From contig JBAIZL010000002.1 in assembly GCA_036971475.1 (NCBI GenBank), positions 170,974,524 through 171,038,523 of the forward strand: a stretch of 64,000 nucleotides of DNA, given 5' to 3'. The notes beneath the pieces were generated by a model that was not told the origin of the DNA, did no database searches, and saw nothing but the letters and a program-made list of their open reading frames with translations. This DNA is from Prosapia bicincta. Taxonomy: Eukaryota > Arthropoda > Insecta > Hemiptera > Cercopidae. Below are positions 11,861 to 23,755 of the stretch, in pieces; the stretch's first letter is position 1, and every line of letters starts with the position of its first letter. Position numbers and translations under genes: made by a program.

Positions 11861-14742
11861 TATACTACTTGTTTGGGTTGTAGGTACTATCTTTCGTAGG
11901 TAAATACTATCCTTTGTCATGTTTTTTGCTATATTTTAGGGTTCTTGTTTAAGTTTCCGTTCAAGCATTTCCTTTCTTCCTCTACCCTAACGTTTTTGTA
12001 TTTTGATAGCACTTCTATAATTTACCTTGTTATTGTGTTACTCTGCTTCTGTGTTCTAGATATTTGATACTGTTGATTTCTTTGTTGGTGTTTTCAGTGT
12101 ACGTTTGTATTTAGTGGATGCGTGTTTCTGTAGATGTTGAAGGAGTGCTTCCATGCAGTTTTCTTGTTACAGCAAGATCGTCAAGTTCAAACGAATTCCT
12201 TACATTATTTCTATATCGAATTTAACTGGTTTTTTATTCTTGTTCTTGGTGGTCATTATTATTTTATATTGGTGGCCGCTTTAAACCGCTAATTCTACCA
12301 TCCTCCCACAATCTGTTACCGCCACCTACGTCTTCAGACAACCTTCCCTCCAGTAATGGACCATATCTTTCTTATCTCATCACGTCACTATTAAGGCGAT
12401 TTTTTAAATTCTATTCCTTGGAATTATTCAAGATATTTTAAAAATCTCCATAACACTTCCTTGCAGGGTTGGACCTAAAATTTCCTTAGGAACATTTTCT
12501 CAATAAGAAAAAGAAGTTGGGCATTTACTACACTAAATGAACATTCAATGAAAAAATAAGCATGTTTTTATTATTTAATAACAAATATTCATATAGAAAT
12601 ATTTATAGTTTTGAAAACAGATTAACAAAATATAAGCCTAAAATAATTTTATTTTATATATTTTATAACACGAAATCCCTCCTTTATTTTGATGGACATC
12701 ACTAACGTTTACTTTGGTTTTGCGATGACCATGAATGGCAGACCTACCAATGAACTTTCCTTGTCCTAGATGATTTCAGTCTCCTCAATGTAGAAAATTG
12801 TAATAAATTTAACAATTCATTTGATCCTGTACAAAATATTTCGTTTCGTTGGATACATGCAGCTGTACCCCAGTTTAATTATTTGTACTCGTGATAATCA
12901 GAATTTTGTTAATGCACGATATTCCAATTAAAGTTTATTACCCTAGTTTCAATCCTTAATAAAGAAGATTATTGTAGGGCCTTACGCTTATGCGTCTTCA
13001 GGCCGAAAGATTGGGTGATTGAGGTTATGTTACACAAACGTACACGTAACGCTACCAATATAATAAATTTAATATTTGCATAATTTCATGTATTTAGATA
13101 GGTTTTTTACAGTCAGAAATAAAAGAAACGAGTATTGAATAATTTTACAACTATGAAATATCGACAACAGTAAACAACTGATACCAAGTGACTTTAGTAA
13201 TGTCCTTAGACACACAGATAGTACTTCTCCTTGGCCTAGGCTCACACCAGACTGTTTTTAAGATTACTTTTGACGCGTAAAAACGCACATTCACCTGGTC
13301 TGTGGAGAATTTATAATCAATTGTTTTATTCTATAAAAGTGAAGCGAATGACTTTCGTCAAATTCGTTTAAAACTATTATTTTGGGAAAGTATTTTTTTA
13401 AAAAAAAGATTTTATTAAGGCCTTTTCTAGAGCGGCCTATGTTTGAGCAGCGATACGGTTTAGTGAAGTAAAGTTACAAATGTGGTATTTTGTTTATATT
13501 TTTGGGACTAGCGTATACAAGTTTAATAGAAAGACGCCTTCAGTCGTATCTAGAATGTGGACTTGCTTCTCTCATTCCTTTTTCTGTCGCAATAAGAATT
13601 CCAACTTTATGAGGCCAAAGCAACCGGAGCAGATTTTTTCCAGAAACATTTTTTACGAAATGCATTAATTTCAATTTGTGAAAAAAGCCAGAGTTCCAAA
13701 TGTACAATCACATTCATCACTTTAATCAACCGTGTTTGTACTTTGGCGCCCCGGTATAATTACAATGATTGGTTACTCGCACCTGTTCCACTAATGGCTA
13801 CAGTGCCACCTAACGGAGTTTTGTAGTAAATTGTCTTCTTTACACCTTTAAAATACATTACAGAAAATAGGGTGAAACGCTATTGCAATGTCCAACAAAA
13901 GTACTTAAAACAATAATTTTGGTAACAATTTGAATTTTCCAATTTAATTACAATTTGGCTTAAAATAATAATCTGGATGTACACCAAGGTTTCCTGCATT
14001 GGCCTCGATTTTTAAGACTTTAATACTACTTGTACGTTACAAGAGATGTTTTAACCAGTAAGTTGTAAAGGAGTAGCGGGTTATAGGCCTAATTGTCAGT
14101 ATATAATAACTGATGTACTGTAACTAGCATTATTTGATAACAACGAGTGTCATTTAGCAAGATACAAACAAATAATTACGTGGGCTTACGAGTTTAATTG
14201 AGTGCAGCCTTGAAATGTTTCACGTAAATTTTCATTCAGAGGCCTATGTGGTCTTTATACATTTTTTTTTGCCTTAGTATGAAAGTTTAAATAGGAACTA
14301 CAGAAACAATTTGATCACTTCTATATAGCTTATTATTATTGACCGTTCTTTTTCAAAACACTATTAAATAAAAACATAATTATAATCGAGAACTTTCTCG
14401 ATTCCCAGGCTATATAACATGCCAGTTACAGAACCTACCGACATAGGCCGTCATCTCAACAGATTTTAACAAAAGAAAGTACGTTTCTTATTGTTTTAAT
14501 AGTATTTCTGAAATCGAGGTTATGTTTGACAAAAAATAAAACTTCTCAAATTCTAACAAATATTCTAAAATTCACCCTAATTGGTAATCGGGTAGAACTA
14601 AAAAGAAACAGTTTTCATGTCAGAATGTAGCCCTATATTTTGCCTTTTCGAAATCCGTGGAGTTGAGATCTGTAAGTTTTGATATTTTCAAGAATAGCCT
14701 GTTTTTATTCCACATTTTAGCTATCGGTAACTATAAAATTAT
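11861..14742. other. Intergenic region, nothing recognised
   Basis: 2.9 kb of AT-rich DNA. Open frames are under 65 codons and lack motifs, and no clear terminal inverted repeats were noticed. Confidence 0.4.
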
Positions 14743-15368
14743 CAGGCGCGTATCCAAGGGGGGGCGATGGGGCGATCGCCTCCCCTAACCCTCAAGAACT
14801 TTGGGTTAAAAATTGACAATATATTATTAAATTAGGACTTTCTATTAAATTAGACTTTTACTTAATTCGTTTTTTATTGTAAATAAAAAATAAAATTTTA
14901 ATTTTTAATTTGAAAACGTGAAGCGTTCCCTCGGCATACTCTCGTAAACGTCTAAACGTTTTAACAACAGATAGCGCTAGTGAAGCTTGGTCTCGAACAT
15001 ATGATTTTCAATACGCTTCTAATTTTGCAAGCGTAATATTCGCAGTTGACTCCGGAATTGTTCGTGTTGGAAGAATAACTACTTATATTAATTAATAAAC
15101 CATTTTTATAATAATAGCTTATTATGAAAAGAATAATATTCTCTAGCCATAAGTGTTATCGAAACTGGAATAATTATTTATTAAAAAGTCTAATTTGCTA
15201 CGAATCTTTATCACGTTACCGATTTCTAACGCAACCGTAGAAAGAACTTTTTCTGTTCTATGTTTTTACATACACACGCGCGCGCGCGCGCACACACACA
15301 CACACACATATTATATATAATGCATCGATCGCCCCCCCCCCCAAAGCAAGTCGCTGGATACGCGCCTG
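14743..15368 (+). mobile_element. Internally deleted hAT element
   Basis: The ends are CAGGCGCGTATCCAAGGGGG on the left and CGCTGGATACGCGCCTG on the right, a good hAT-type inverted repeat. The flanking 8-mers (AAAATTAT and AATTATAC) share an AATTAT core. Just inside the right end, the plus strand reads LPISNATVERTFSVL (15216-15260), a clear hAT C-terminal motif (LP.S.A..ERsFS.L). The rest of the transposase is gone and the element is 626 bp. The right subterminus is overrun by a CG/CA repeat. Confidence 0.75.
15272..15308. repeat. (CG)n(CA)n alternating purine-pyrimidine tract
   Basis: About 37 bp of ACACACGCGCGC...CACACACA with no break in alternation, followed shortly by TATATATAA and a run of C. 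This is a Z-DNA-prone composition. It lies inside the hAT remnant. Confidence 0.9.
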
Positions 15369-15790
15369 AATTATACATGCAAACGCCTCTTTTGAAACGT
15401 CACACTTCATTTGAACAACTTGTCCAAAAGTTCAAAAATATACTAGAGAATCTTGAATAGAGATTTTTCAACTTTTATAAGAAGTAATCTTTAACGAAAA
15501 GTAACACAGATATAGCCCACTTAATCCCTAATGCGTTCTGGTATCAAGAATAGGCTATCATTTTTAAAAGAACACAAAAATACAGATATTTAGTCACTTA
15601 CTCTTTCAATTCCTACTACAAATTAGTTCACCCTCTCCTTATAGCCTATATAGGCCTATATCTTGTTCATATCTTCAATCGTTATTAAAATACTTCTTAC
15701 TCGCCCACTCAAGTTCATGGCTACATTTTTTAAAACTTTTAGTGAATGACACTTGATGTTAATATAGTTTTTCTAATATTAATTCATCAA
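15369..15790. other. Short intergenic stretch, nothing recognised
   Basis: AT-rich sequence between the hAT remnant and the Mutator-like pseudogene. No motif was seen. Confidence 0.4.
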
Positions 15791-16870
15791 TCACAGTCTA
15801 GATTTTTTCTTATTACTATTACCATAGTAGGTTTGCAATTGGCTAGTGGTAGCATCAGTTAACCTATTTTTTCTTCCAATAGGCAGATTATCTGAAAGTT
15901 TCTTACCCTTCATTTCTTGTTTTATTTGTCTCAGTCGGATCCCCATTCTTTTCTGATTGTGAGCAATACATTCCAGTTTAGTTATCTGAATATCACCATA
16001 AGGTTTGGCTTCAAAAACAGACTTGAAATACTTGCTGTCACCATCACCTAGATACTGTGTATACATAACAATACTTTTCAACAGACCGACTAAAAATTTG
16101 ACCCTCCCCAGCAACTTCCATACCACCGCTGCTACCATAGTAATTGGCAGTGCAGTTTACTTCATGCTTTCCTTTATCTATGCAAATGCAATGCTTAGTA
16201 AGAATGGCAACATCAATTATCTTCCCACTATCTACACCTGTTGCACTGATAACACTATTTAGTGGCTGGTGTCCTCGTTTCTGCCATGACCCATCAAAAG
16301 CAGCAGATAAGTGTCTATCTTCAGTGCCAGCTTCTATTACAGCTTCTTCCACTGCCTTATTCATGTTATCACATGCAATATGCTGCATTACGTTCAATAA
16401 AATATCTGTGTATTTGTGTGCTTTTACTGGAGGTGGAGGTATATTCATTATTCCACACAGCAATCTTCCTGCACTAATGCCTTTTCCAATACTCCTGAGA
16501 GCATAAGCAAACCTGATATTTATATCACAAAATTTAGCTTGCTTTTCTTTATTAATTAGTGTTTCTTTTTGTGAATAATTGTAGAAAGTTACTTGAAAGT
16601 CACACTTATTACATACTAGTAAAAAAATTTGCAGCCAGTCCCTTTTGTTCAGTTACTTTTACACAAAGCCCACTACAGGCACAATTTTTGCAGAGTGTAT
16701 TTTCAAATAAAACATTAGATAATATAAACATATTAACTATTTGATTTTGCTCATTATCGTTCTTAAAGATAGTATAATTAGATACAGCTAACTTTACTTT
16801 AGAAACACTGGGAGGTGTAGATCCAGACGCGCTAGCTTCACTAACTGAACTTCCAATCACAGGCAGTTTG
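15791..16870 (-). pseudogene. Mutator-like transposase pseudogene
   Basis: The minus-strand frames together read like the insect Mutator-like transposase-domain proteins. In order they carry a Cys-rich segment CKNCACSGLCVKV (~16660-16700), DGSWQKRGHQPLNSVISATG (~16245-16305), a Cys/His stretch ending NCTANYYGSSGGMEVAGEGQ (~16085-16150), and, in another frame, YLGDGDSKYFKSVFEAKPYG and LECIAHNQKRMGIRLRQIKQ (15880-16055). The shift between the 16044-16463 and 15791-16138 frames lies near 16080. The segment upstream of 16463 is also out of frame. The acidic residues of DGSW and GDGDS, expected in the DDE core, are kept. Terminal repeats were not located. It is a dead copy. Confidence 0.7.
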
Positions 16871-17345
16871 TTCCTAATTATTACTAAATCGTGGCATCTT
16901 AATTATAAACACGCCAACTGTAAATTAAAAAAAATACTACTATAATAATAGTAGATACAAAGAACAAACTCGGAATACAGTTTTGAAAGAATCACAACAT
17001 AACCTAACCTAACATAACCAACAAAGACTCCTGTTTACTGAGAAACACGAACATGCAAACAGAAATTCAGGACTACCACCTTGTAGAGGGAAAAATAATA
17101 TACGGTTTCAAAAAAAAATTACCTTTTTATCTTATTCCTGACCAAAGATAATTAACATTGAAAATCACGAAAATTGTGAACAAAATTAAGAAAAACTTAG
17201 TAGTTGAGGATAATTAAAACAGAAAATAAATAGTAAAGGAAAACTAGTATGGTTACAAATTATACATCATTCTAAGCAGAAAATTCTGTAGATTAATTTA
17301 GGCAAATAAAAAAAAAATGGTGAAAAATGTTTTCCGCAAAGTCCG
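16871..17345. other. Intergenic, no gene seen
   Basis: AT-rich. A short AACCTAACCTAACATAACC stretch near 16999 resembles arthropod telomere repeat units, but only about two units are present. Confidence 0.4.
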
Positions 17346-17349
17346 TTGG

Positions 17350-18430
17350 AGTTTTAGTGTTTTTTTTTTTTGCATATTGTGCCATAGTTTATCTATAATT
17401 GGGGTGTTGTATCCATTTGTGTATGCTAAATATTTATGGTGTCTAGTTCTTTGTTTATGTTTTCTGTAGTCATTGGAACTTCTTCAAGTCTATGGAGGAT
17501 GGATCTGAAGGCAGCGTGTTGGATAGGGTGGTTTGAGGTGTTGTGGATAAGTGTCTGTCGTCTGTTGTTGTGGATTTCCTGTAAATATTGAAGCTTTGTT
17601 TTTGTGTGCGATTTTTTATGGTTAGGTCGAGGAGTTTTAGGGATCGGTTGGTCACTTATCCACAACACCTCAAACCACCCTATCCAACACAAAGACGCTG
17701 ACATTAGCTCCATGCTCCATAGACTGAAATAAGTTCCTATGATCAAAGAAAACATAAACAAAGAACTAGACACCATTAAATATTTAGCATACACAAAGGG
17801 ATACAACACCACAATAGTAGACAAAGTATGGCACAATATACAAAAAAAAACATTAAAAACATTACAGGCAGGGAAAACAAATACATCACATTACCATACA
17901 TAAACAAAACAACAAATAAAATAGCCAACAAATTTTAAAAAAACAGGATACAAAATAGCATACAAAACTAATAGCAAGTTACAATACAACACGACACCAA
18001 CAACAAAGATAAACTAGGCTACAAGCACCAGGCATATACAAACTAAACTGCGACAAATTCTACATTGCGAAAACAGGTCGCAGTTTTAAACAAAGAGTCG
18101 AGGAACACAAACAGAACACTAACTAAGCATTTTACAACCACATAAAAGATATAGGACACAAATACACAGACATTTACCATAACCTAGACATCTTACACAT
18201 CAACAAAAAAGGACTACATCTTAACACACTAGAACAATATGAAATATACAGATACACAAAACACAAAGTACAAACATATTAAACGCAAAATCAATACAAA
18301 TCACACATACTCTTTGATACTATCGAAAACCTGCCTTTAAAACCGTCACCGTCACCCGTAAAATCCGACACCTCCAAGCAGAAGACACTGATGAAGATAG
18401 CCACATAGCGATCGAAAACGTTCTGTCTCA
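17350..18430. mobile_element. Penelope-like element, two fragments head to head
   Basis: Minus-strand 17660-17350 encodes the end of a PLE reverse transcriptase: TLIHNTSNHPIQH, AAFRSILHRLEEVPMTTENI, then NKELDTI. From ~17655 the plus strand repeats the same region (NINKELDTIKYLAYTKGYNT) and continues into a GIY-YIG-type endonuclease, KFYIAKTGRSFKQRVEEHKQ at ~18055-18115. The normal GQTG is GIY-YIG-like IAKTG here. The 3' end holds CTGATGA, a hairpin, then CGAAAACG at 18388-18420. Arms of ~190 bp flank a ~95-bp centre. Many stops are present, so it is inactive. It is related to the copy at 24.7-25.1 kb. Confidence 0.75.
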
Positions 18431-18519
18431 GTAAGTTTTCACAATGTTACAAAATTTAAAGTTCGGACAGTCATAAACTATTGTTAAAGTGATTAATTAG
18501 GATTCACCGTACGTGAAAT

Positions 18520-18745
18520 AATTACGGGTCAAGTTATTCGCCCCATTTCACTTAAAATAAATGATAACATATGATTTCAAAAAACACCCGATTTTAAGCT
18601 ACAGGTTATGTGGTAGAACAGCTTTTTTAAAGCGTAGGTTATATTACTTTATTTGTATTAATTGTAATTATTTAATAAATAGTAACATAAATACAATTTT
18701 TCTTTGTTGACTTAAGTAGGAATTTACTTTCAACAACTTTTGTCT
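18520..18745 (+). repeat. Dispersed repeat, copy B (pairs with 11650-11860)
   Basis: Direct-orientation partner of the repeat at 11650-11860, with the same order of shared blocks. It lies just 3' of the PLE fragment. Its class is unknown. Confidence 0.55.
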
Positions 18746-19089
18746 ATATTGTTAATGTTTAAGACAATCATTTAGGTTATTACTGGTTATGAAGGATTTA
18801 GTAAACACGTAGTCAGTCATTTGGTAGAGAAACTATTTGCTGGCTCCCAAGGATGCGGGTAAGATTATGGGACTGTTTTGAAATTAGGGGTAGTAATAAG
18901 TGACTAGATATTTAGCTGGTTAGGACGTTCATAATGTGTCGTTAAGCTGTGGGGAGTCGTTTATTTAATATACAGAGATACTGTCCACGAATAAGTTTGT
19001 GTTCAAATCAGTAATACTTCCTGTAGTGCATCTATGCCGGGCTGCGTTTGAACAGGCGTAGCAGAAGAAGGAGCAGAGAAGACAAACAG

Positions 19090-22000
19090 GACGATGTACT
19101 GATGAGGATGAAGAATGAAGAGAGCAATTGTCGAAGATGAGGAGGGAGAATGGAGAGAGAAGTAAAAGTCGTAGGTGAGAAGAAAGAATCGAGAGAGAAG
19201 CGAAACACGAAGGTGAGGAGAAAGAATGGAGAGAGAAGCGAATATTAAAGATGAGGAGGAAGAATGGAGAGAGAAGCGAATGTCGAAGATGAGGAGGGAG
19301 AATGGGGAGAGGAGCGAAAGTTGAAGATGAGGAGGATGAATGGAGAGTGAAGCGAAAGTGAAAGGGAAGGAGGAAGACTGGATAGAGAAGCGAATGTCAA
19401 AGATGAGGAGGAAGAAAGGAAAGAGAAACGAATATCAAAGATTAGGAGGAAGATTAGAGAGAGAAGCGAATGTCAAAGACGAGAAGGAAGAATGGAGAGA
19501 GATGCAAATGACGAAGATGAGAAGGTGGAATGGAGAGAGAAAGGTCGAACGTGAGGAGGAAGAATAGAGGACAGAGCGAAAGTCGAAGGTGAGGAGGAAG
19601 AATAATAGTGATGCAAATATCGAAGATGAGGAGGAAGAATGGAGAGAGAAGTGAAAATCGAATGTGAGGAGGAAGAATGGAGAGAAAAGTCGAAGATGAG
19701 GAGGAAGAATAGAGGACAGAGCGAAAGTCGAAGGTGAGGAGGAAGAATAATAGTGATGCAAATATCGAAGATGAGGAGGAAGAATGGAGAGAGAAGTGAA
19801 AATCGAATGTGAGGAGGAAGAATGGAGAGAAAAGTGAATGTCAAAGATGAGGAAGAAGAATGGAGAGTGAAGCGAAAGTCGAAAATGAAGAAAAAGATTG
19901 GAGAGAGAAGCGAAAGACGAAGATGAGGAAGAAAAATAGAGAGAGAAGCGAAAGACGAAGATTGAAAGGAAGAAGGGAAAGAGAGGCAAATGGCGAAGAT
20001 GAGAAGGTGGAATGGAGAGAGAAATGAATGTCGAAGATGAGGAGGAAGAATAAAAGGAAAATAAAGTCGAAGATGAGGAAAAAGAATGGAGAGAGGTGTA
20101 AATTACGGAGCTGAGGAGGAAGAATGGAAAGAGAGACGAATGTCGAAGATGGGTAGGAAGAAAGGACAGAGAAGCGAAAGATGAAGATTAGGAGGAAGAA
20201 TGGAGAGAGAGTAACTAATGTCGGAGATGAGGAGGAAGAATAAAGAGAACATAAAGTCGAAGATGAGGAGGGAAAATAGAGAGAGTTGCAAATGACGAGG
20301 ATGAGAAGGAGGAATGGAGAGAAAAGCGAATGTCAAAGATGAGGAGGAAGAATAAAAAGAAAATAAAGTCGAAGATGAGTAGGAAGAATGGAGAGAATTG
20401 CAAATGACGAAGATGAGAAAGAGGAATGGAGAGAGAAGCGAATGTCGAAGATGAGGAGGAAGAATCAAGAGAAAATAAAGTCGAAGATGAGGAGAGAGTT
20501 GCAAATGACGAAGATGAGAAGGTGAAATGGAGAGAGAAAAGTCGAAAGTGAGGGAAAGAATGGAGATAGATGCAAACGTCGAAGATCAGGAGGAAGAATG
20601 GAGACAGAAAAGTCGAAGGTGAGGAGGAAAAGTGGAGAGAGATGTCAAATGACGAAGATGAGAAGGAAGAATGAAGAGAGTAGCTAATGGCGAAAATGAG
20701 AAGGTGGAATGGACAGATAATGGAATGTCGAAGATGAGGAGGAAGAACGGAGTGAGATGCAAATGACGAAGATGAAAAGGAAGAATGGGGCGAGAACGAA
20801 TGTCAAAGATGAGGATGAAGAATGGAGAGAGAAGCTAATGTCGAAGATTACGAGGAGGAATCGAGAGAGAAAAGTCGAAGTTGAGGAGGAAGAATAAAGA
20901 GAAAATAAAGTCGAAGATGAGGCTGAAGAATGGAGAGATAAAAGTCGACGGTGATGAGAAAGAGTGGAGAGAGTTGCAAATAACGAAGATGAGAAGGAAG
21001 AATGGAGAGGGAAGTGAATGTCTAAGTTGAGGAGGAAGAATGGAGACAGTTTCATATGACGAAAATGAGTAGGAAGAATGGAGAGAGAAGCTAATATCGG
21101 AGATGAGGAGGAATAATGGAAAGAGATGCGGAAGTCGAAAATTAGGAGGAAGAATAAAGAGAAAATAAAGTCGAAGTTGAGGATGAAGAATGGAGAGAGT
21201 TGCAAATGACGAAGATGAGAAAGAGAAATGGAGAAAGAAGCGAATGTCGAAGATGAGGATGAAGAATACAGAGAAAATCAAGTCGAAGGAAGAATGGAGA
21301 GAGAAACGAAAATCGAAGTTGAGGAGGAAGAATAGAGAGAGAGATGCAAATGTCGAAGATAAGGAGGTAGAATATAGAGAGAGATGCAAATGTCGAAGAC
21401 GATGAGGAAGAATGGAGAGAGATGCAAATGTCGAATTTGAAAAAGAGGAAGGGAGAGAGAAGTGAATGTCGAAGGTGAGAAAGAAAAATGGAGAGAGAAA
21501 ATCGATGGTGAGGAGAAAGAATGGAGGGAGATGCGAATATCGAAGATGAAGAGGAAGAATGCAGGGAGAATCAAATGTTGTAGATAAAGACGATGAACCC
21601 AAAAAAGATAAAAAAAGTTGAAGATGAGGAGGAAGAATATAGAGAGAGAAGTAAGTGTCAAAGATGATGAAGAAGAATGGAGAGAGTTGCAAATGTCGAA
21701 GATGAAATGGAGGAATGGAGAGAGAAGTGAATGTCGAAGATGAGAAGGAAGAATGGAGATGGAAATGAAAGTCGTAGGTGAGGGGGAAGAATGGAGAGAG
21801 AAACAAATGTCGAAGATGAGGTGGAAGAATGAAGAGTGATGGAAATGTCGAAGGTAAAGACGAAGAATGGAGAGAGAAGTGAAAATCGAAGATAAGGAGG
21901 TAGAATGGAGAGAGAAGAAAAGTCACCGTGGAGAGCGATGCAAATGTCGAAGATGAGGAAGAAGAATAGAGTGAGATGCAAAAGTCGAAGGTGAGGAGGA

Positions 22001-22315
22001 CAAATGGAGGGCGATGCAAATGTCGATGATGTGTAGGAAGAATGGAGAGAGTCGAATGTTGAAGATGAGGAGGAAGATTAGAGACAGAAGTGAAAGTCGA
22101 AGATAAGTAAGAAGAACGGAGGGAGAATCGAAAGTGTATGATGAGGAGGAAGAATAAGGAGAGAATCGAATGTTGAAGTTTAGGAGGAAGAATCCTAAAA
22201 AGAGAAAAAATGTCGAAGATGATTAGGAAGAATGTAGAAAGATGCAAATGTCGAAGGTGAGGAGGAAGAATAGAGGGAGAAGTGAATTTCGAAGATGAGG
22301 AAGAAGAAAGGAGAG
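19090..22315. repeat. Purine-rich minisatellite, 38-bp unit, ~85 copies
   Basis: The top strand is almost all A and G. The unit is GAGGAGGAAGAATGGAGAGA followed by GAAGCGAATGTCGAAGAT (38 bp), with variants of 35-39 bp. Sub-types differ in the middle (GGAGAGAGAAGCGAA, AAAGAGAAAATAAAG, GGAGAGAGTTGCAAATGAC). The minus strand gives long Ser/Phe/Leu/His frames, up to 470 codons, which are simple translations of the unit and not genes. It ends ~240 bp before a TATA-like motif of the carbonic anhydrase gene. Confidence 0.95.
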
Positions 22316-22552
22316 ATAAATATAAGAGAGCAAATGATTAGTTCAGTAAGAATTAATATTATTGTGGGAAGAATGGTTCACAGATTAATTACGGAGAACT
22401 TTGTCACATGAAAGTTGAATTTGATATTTACAACGAATAATCAAAATTATAGCCTAACCTATAGAAACAAATTTTGTCCTTCTATGAAGTATGAAAATGC
22501 TTCAATATTGAAACTTTAAATAAGAAGTGAACAGAGAGGGGGAAACACTGTG

Positions 22553-22558
22553 TATAAA
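22553..22558 (+). promoter_or_regulatory. Candidate TATA box of the carbonic anhydrase gene
   Basis: TATAAA lies ~160 bp before the first usable ATG (22716) of the signal-peptide-like exon. Context and spacing are reasonable, but no transcript data support it. Confidence 0.3.
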
Positions 22559-22715
22559 TGTAAGAGAGTGGTTGCAACCTATTCTTCTCCTTAAAAGCTA
22601 CCTTACTCATTAACATTGGCAATGAAATCCGTACGGAACCTAATTCTCTCCTGTGCCACAGTCCTGCTCAAAATTAAATACCGAATCTACCAAATGCCCC
22701 TTCATCCTGTTATGT

Positions 22716-22860
22716 ATGCTGCTCCAGCTGGTGGTCTTTTTACTCCAAACACATCTCACCTACCCCTCAGGACCATTGACTCTCCTCCAACTCCCCTTGG
22801 ATCTTGTCAAACATCACTGCTCGCAAGGACCAAATCCAAGTTTGAGGGTTTGGCCTCTAG
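22716..22860 (+). CDS. Carbonic anhydrase candidate first coding exon (signal peptide)
   Basis: The ATG at 22716 opens MLLQLVVFLLQTHLTYPSG, a short signal-peptide-like stretch, and runs to a strong donor CTAG/GTAAGA at 22861. It ends in phase 1, which fits the acceptor at 24052 exactly. The other two frames through this exon meet a stop on joining. The mature N-terminus lacks the usual W.Y...GP motif, so the exon could be wrong. Confidence 0.45.
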
Positions 22861-23584
22861 GTAAGACCAACCGAGAGAGGGTAATACAAATAATGATGAA
22901 CACTGTGATTGTTTAAATTCATAATTACAGTGATACTAATATATATAATTATGTTTAAAATTATTTTCAGTTACTCTTAAGCCTCAGACAACAGGCTGGC
23001 AGTTTTTCATCAGGCTCGACTTGTAAGAAATCAGGTGAGTATTAAAGAAGTTTAATTACCTCTTCCTCTAAACATAATCTGGTTTTCCCACTAGCGGTAA
23101 AGCCTACTTGACATATCTTATCCAGTTAGTTACCAAATAGCTTTGAAAGATTTTTTAAATACAGATTAAGGGTCAAGTATATTTAAATTTTAATTTCATT
23201 TCAAATTTGAAATGTTATCATTAAATAGGACAGTATAGTAATACACTAAATATGAAAAACAATAATGGCTACTGCTAAGAAATATCTGTAACCAGTTTTT
23301 TTAGTAAAGTTTTGAAAACATTAAATTCAAATAAATACTTTTTAGTTACACTACTATATACTTATTTCAAATACTTTCAACTAACATAGTTTATTGTACA
23401 CAAACTTAAGTAGAAAGTTAGTAATGAATTAAAATGTTCTTAAAATGTTCTAAAAAGTTTTTAATTAATTGTATTTGATTTTTTTAAAACACCTTCTACT
23501 GTATTCAGAAAAGTTTGCTTAACAATATTAAAATAAAAATTATATATTTCTTATGCTCTTTTTAACTTGAGCTATTATTTTACA

Positions 23585-23643
<59 letters not shown>

Positions 23644-23693
23644 TTGATATTTAACATTATCCATTGTTTTTCCGTTGCACTGACTTTATGAAG

Positions 23694-23755
<62 letters not shown>

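Noticed and set aside
16005..16506. Plus-strand frames of 71-120 codons
   Set aside because: Antisense shadows of the Mutator-like transposase, whose minus-strand translation has conserved motifs.
16995..17020. Arthropod telomere repeat (CCTAA)n
   Set aside because: Only about two units in a loose AACCTAACC context; not an array.
19435..22247. Ser/Phe/Leu-rich minus-strand frames up to 470 codons
   Set aside because: Direct translations of the 38-bp purine-rich unit; no domain and no splice structure.
22616..22864. 82-codon frame from the ATG at 22622/22689 as carbonic anhydrase start
   Set aside because: Joining its frame to the acceptor at 24052 gives an immediate stop (AGG TAA). The frame from 22716 is the only one that joins in phase.
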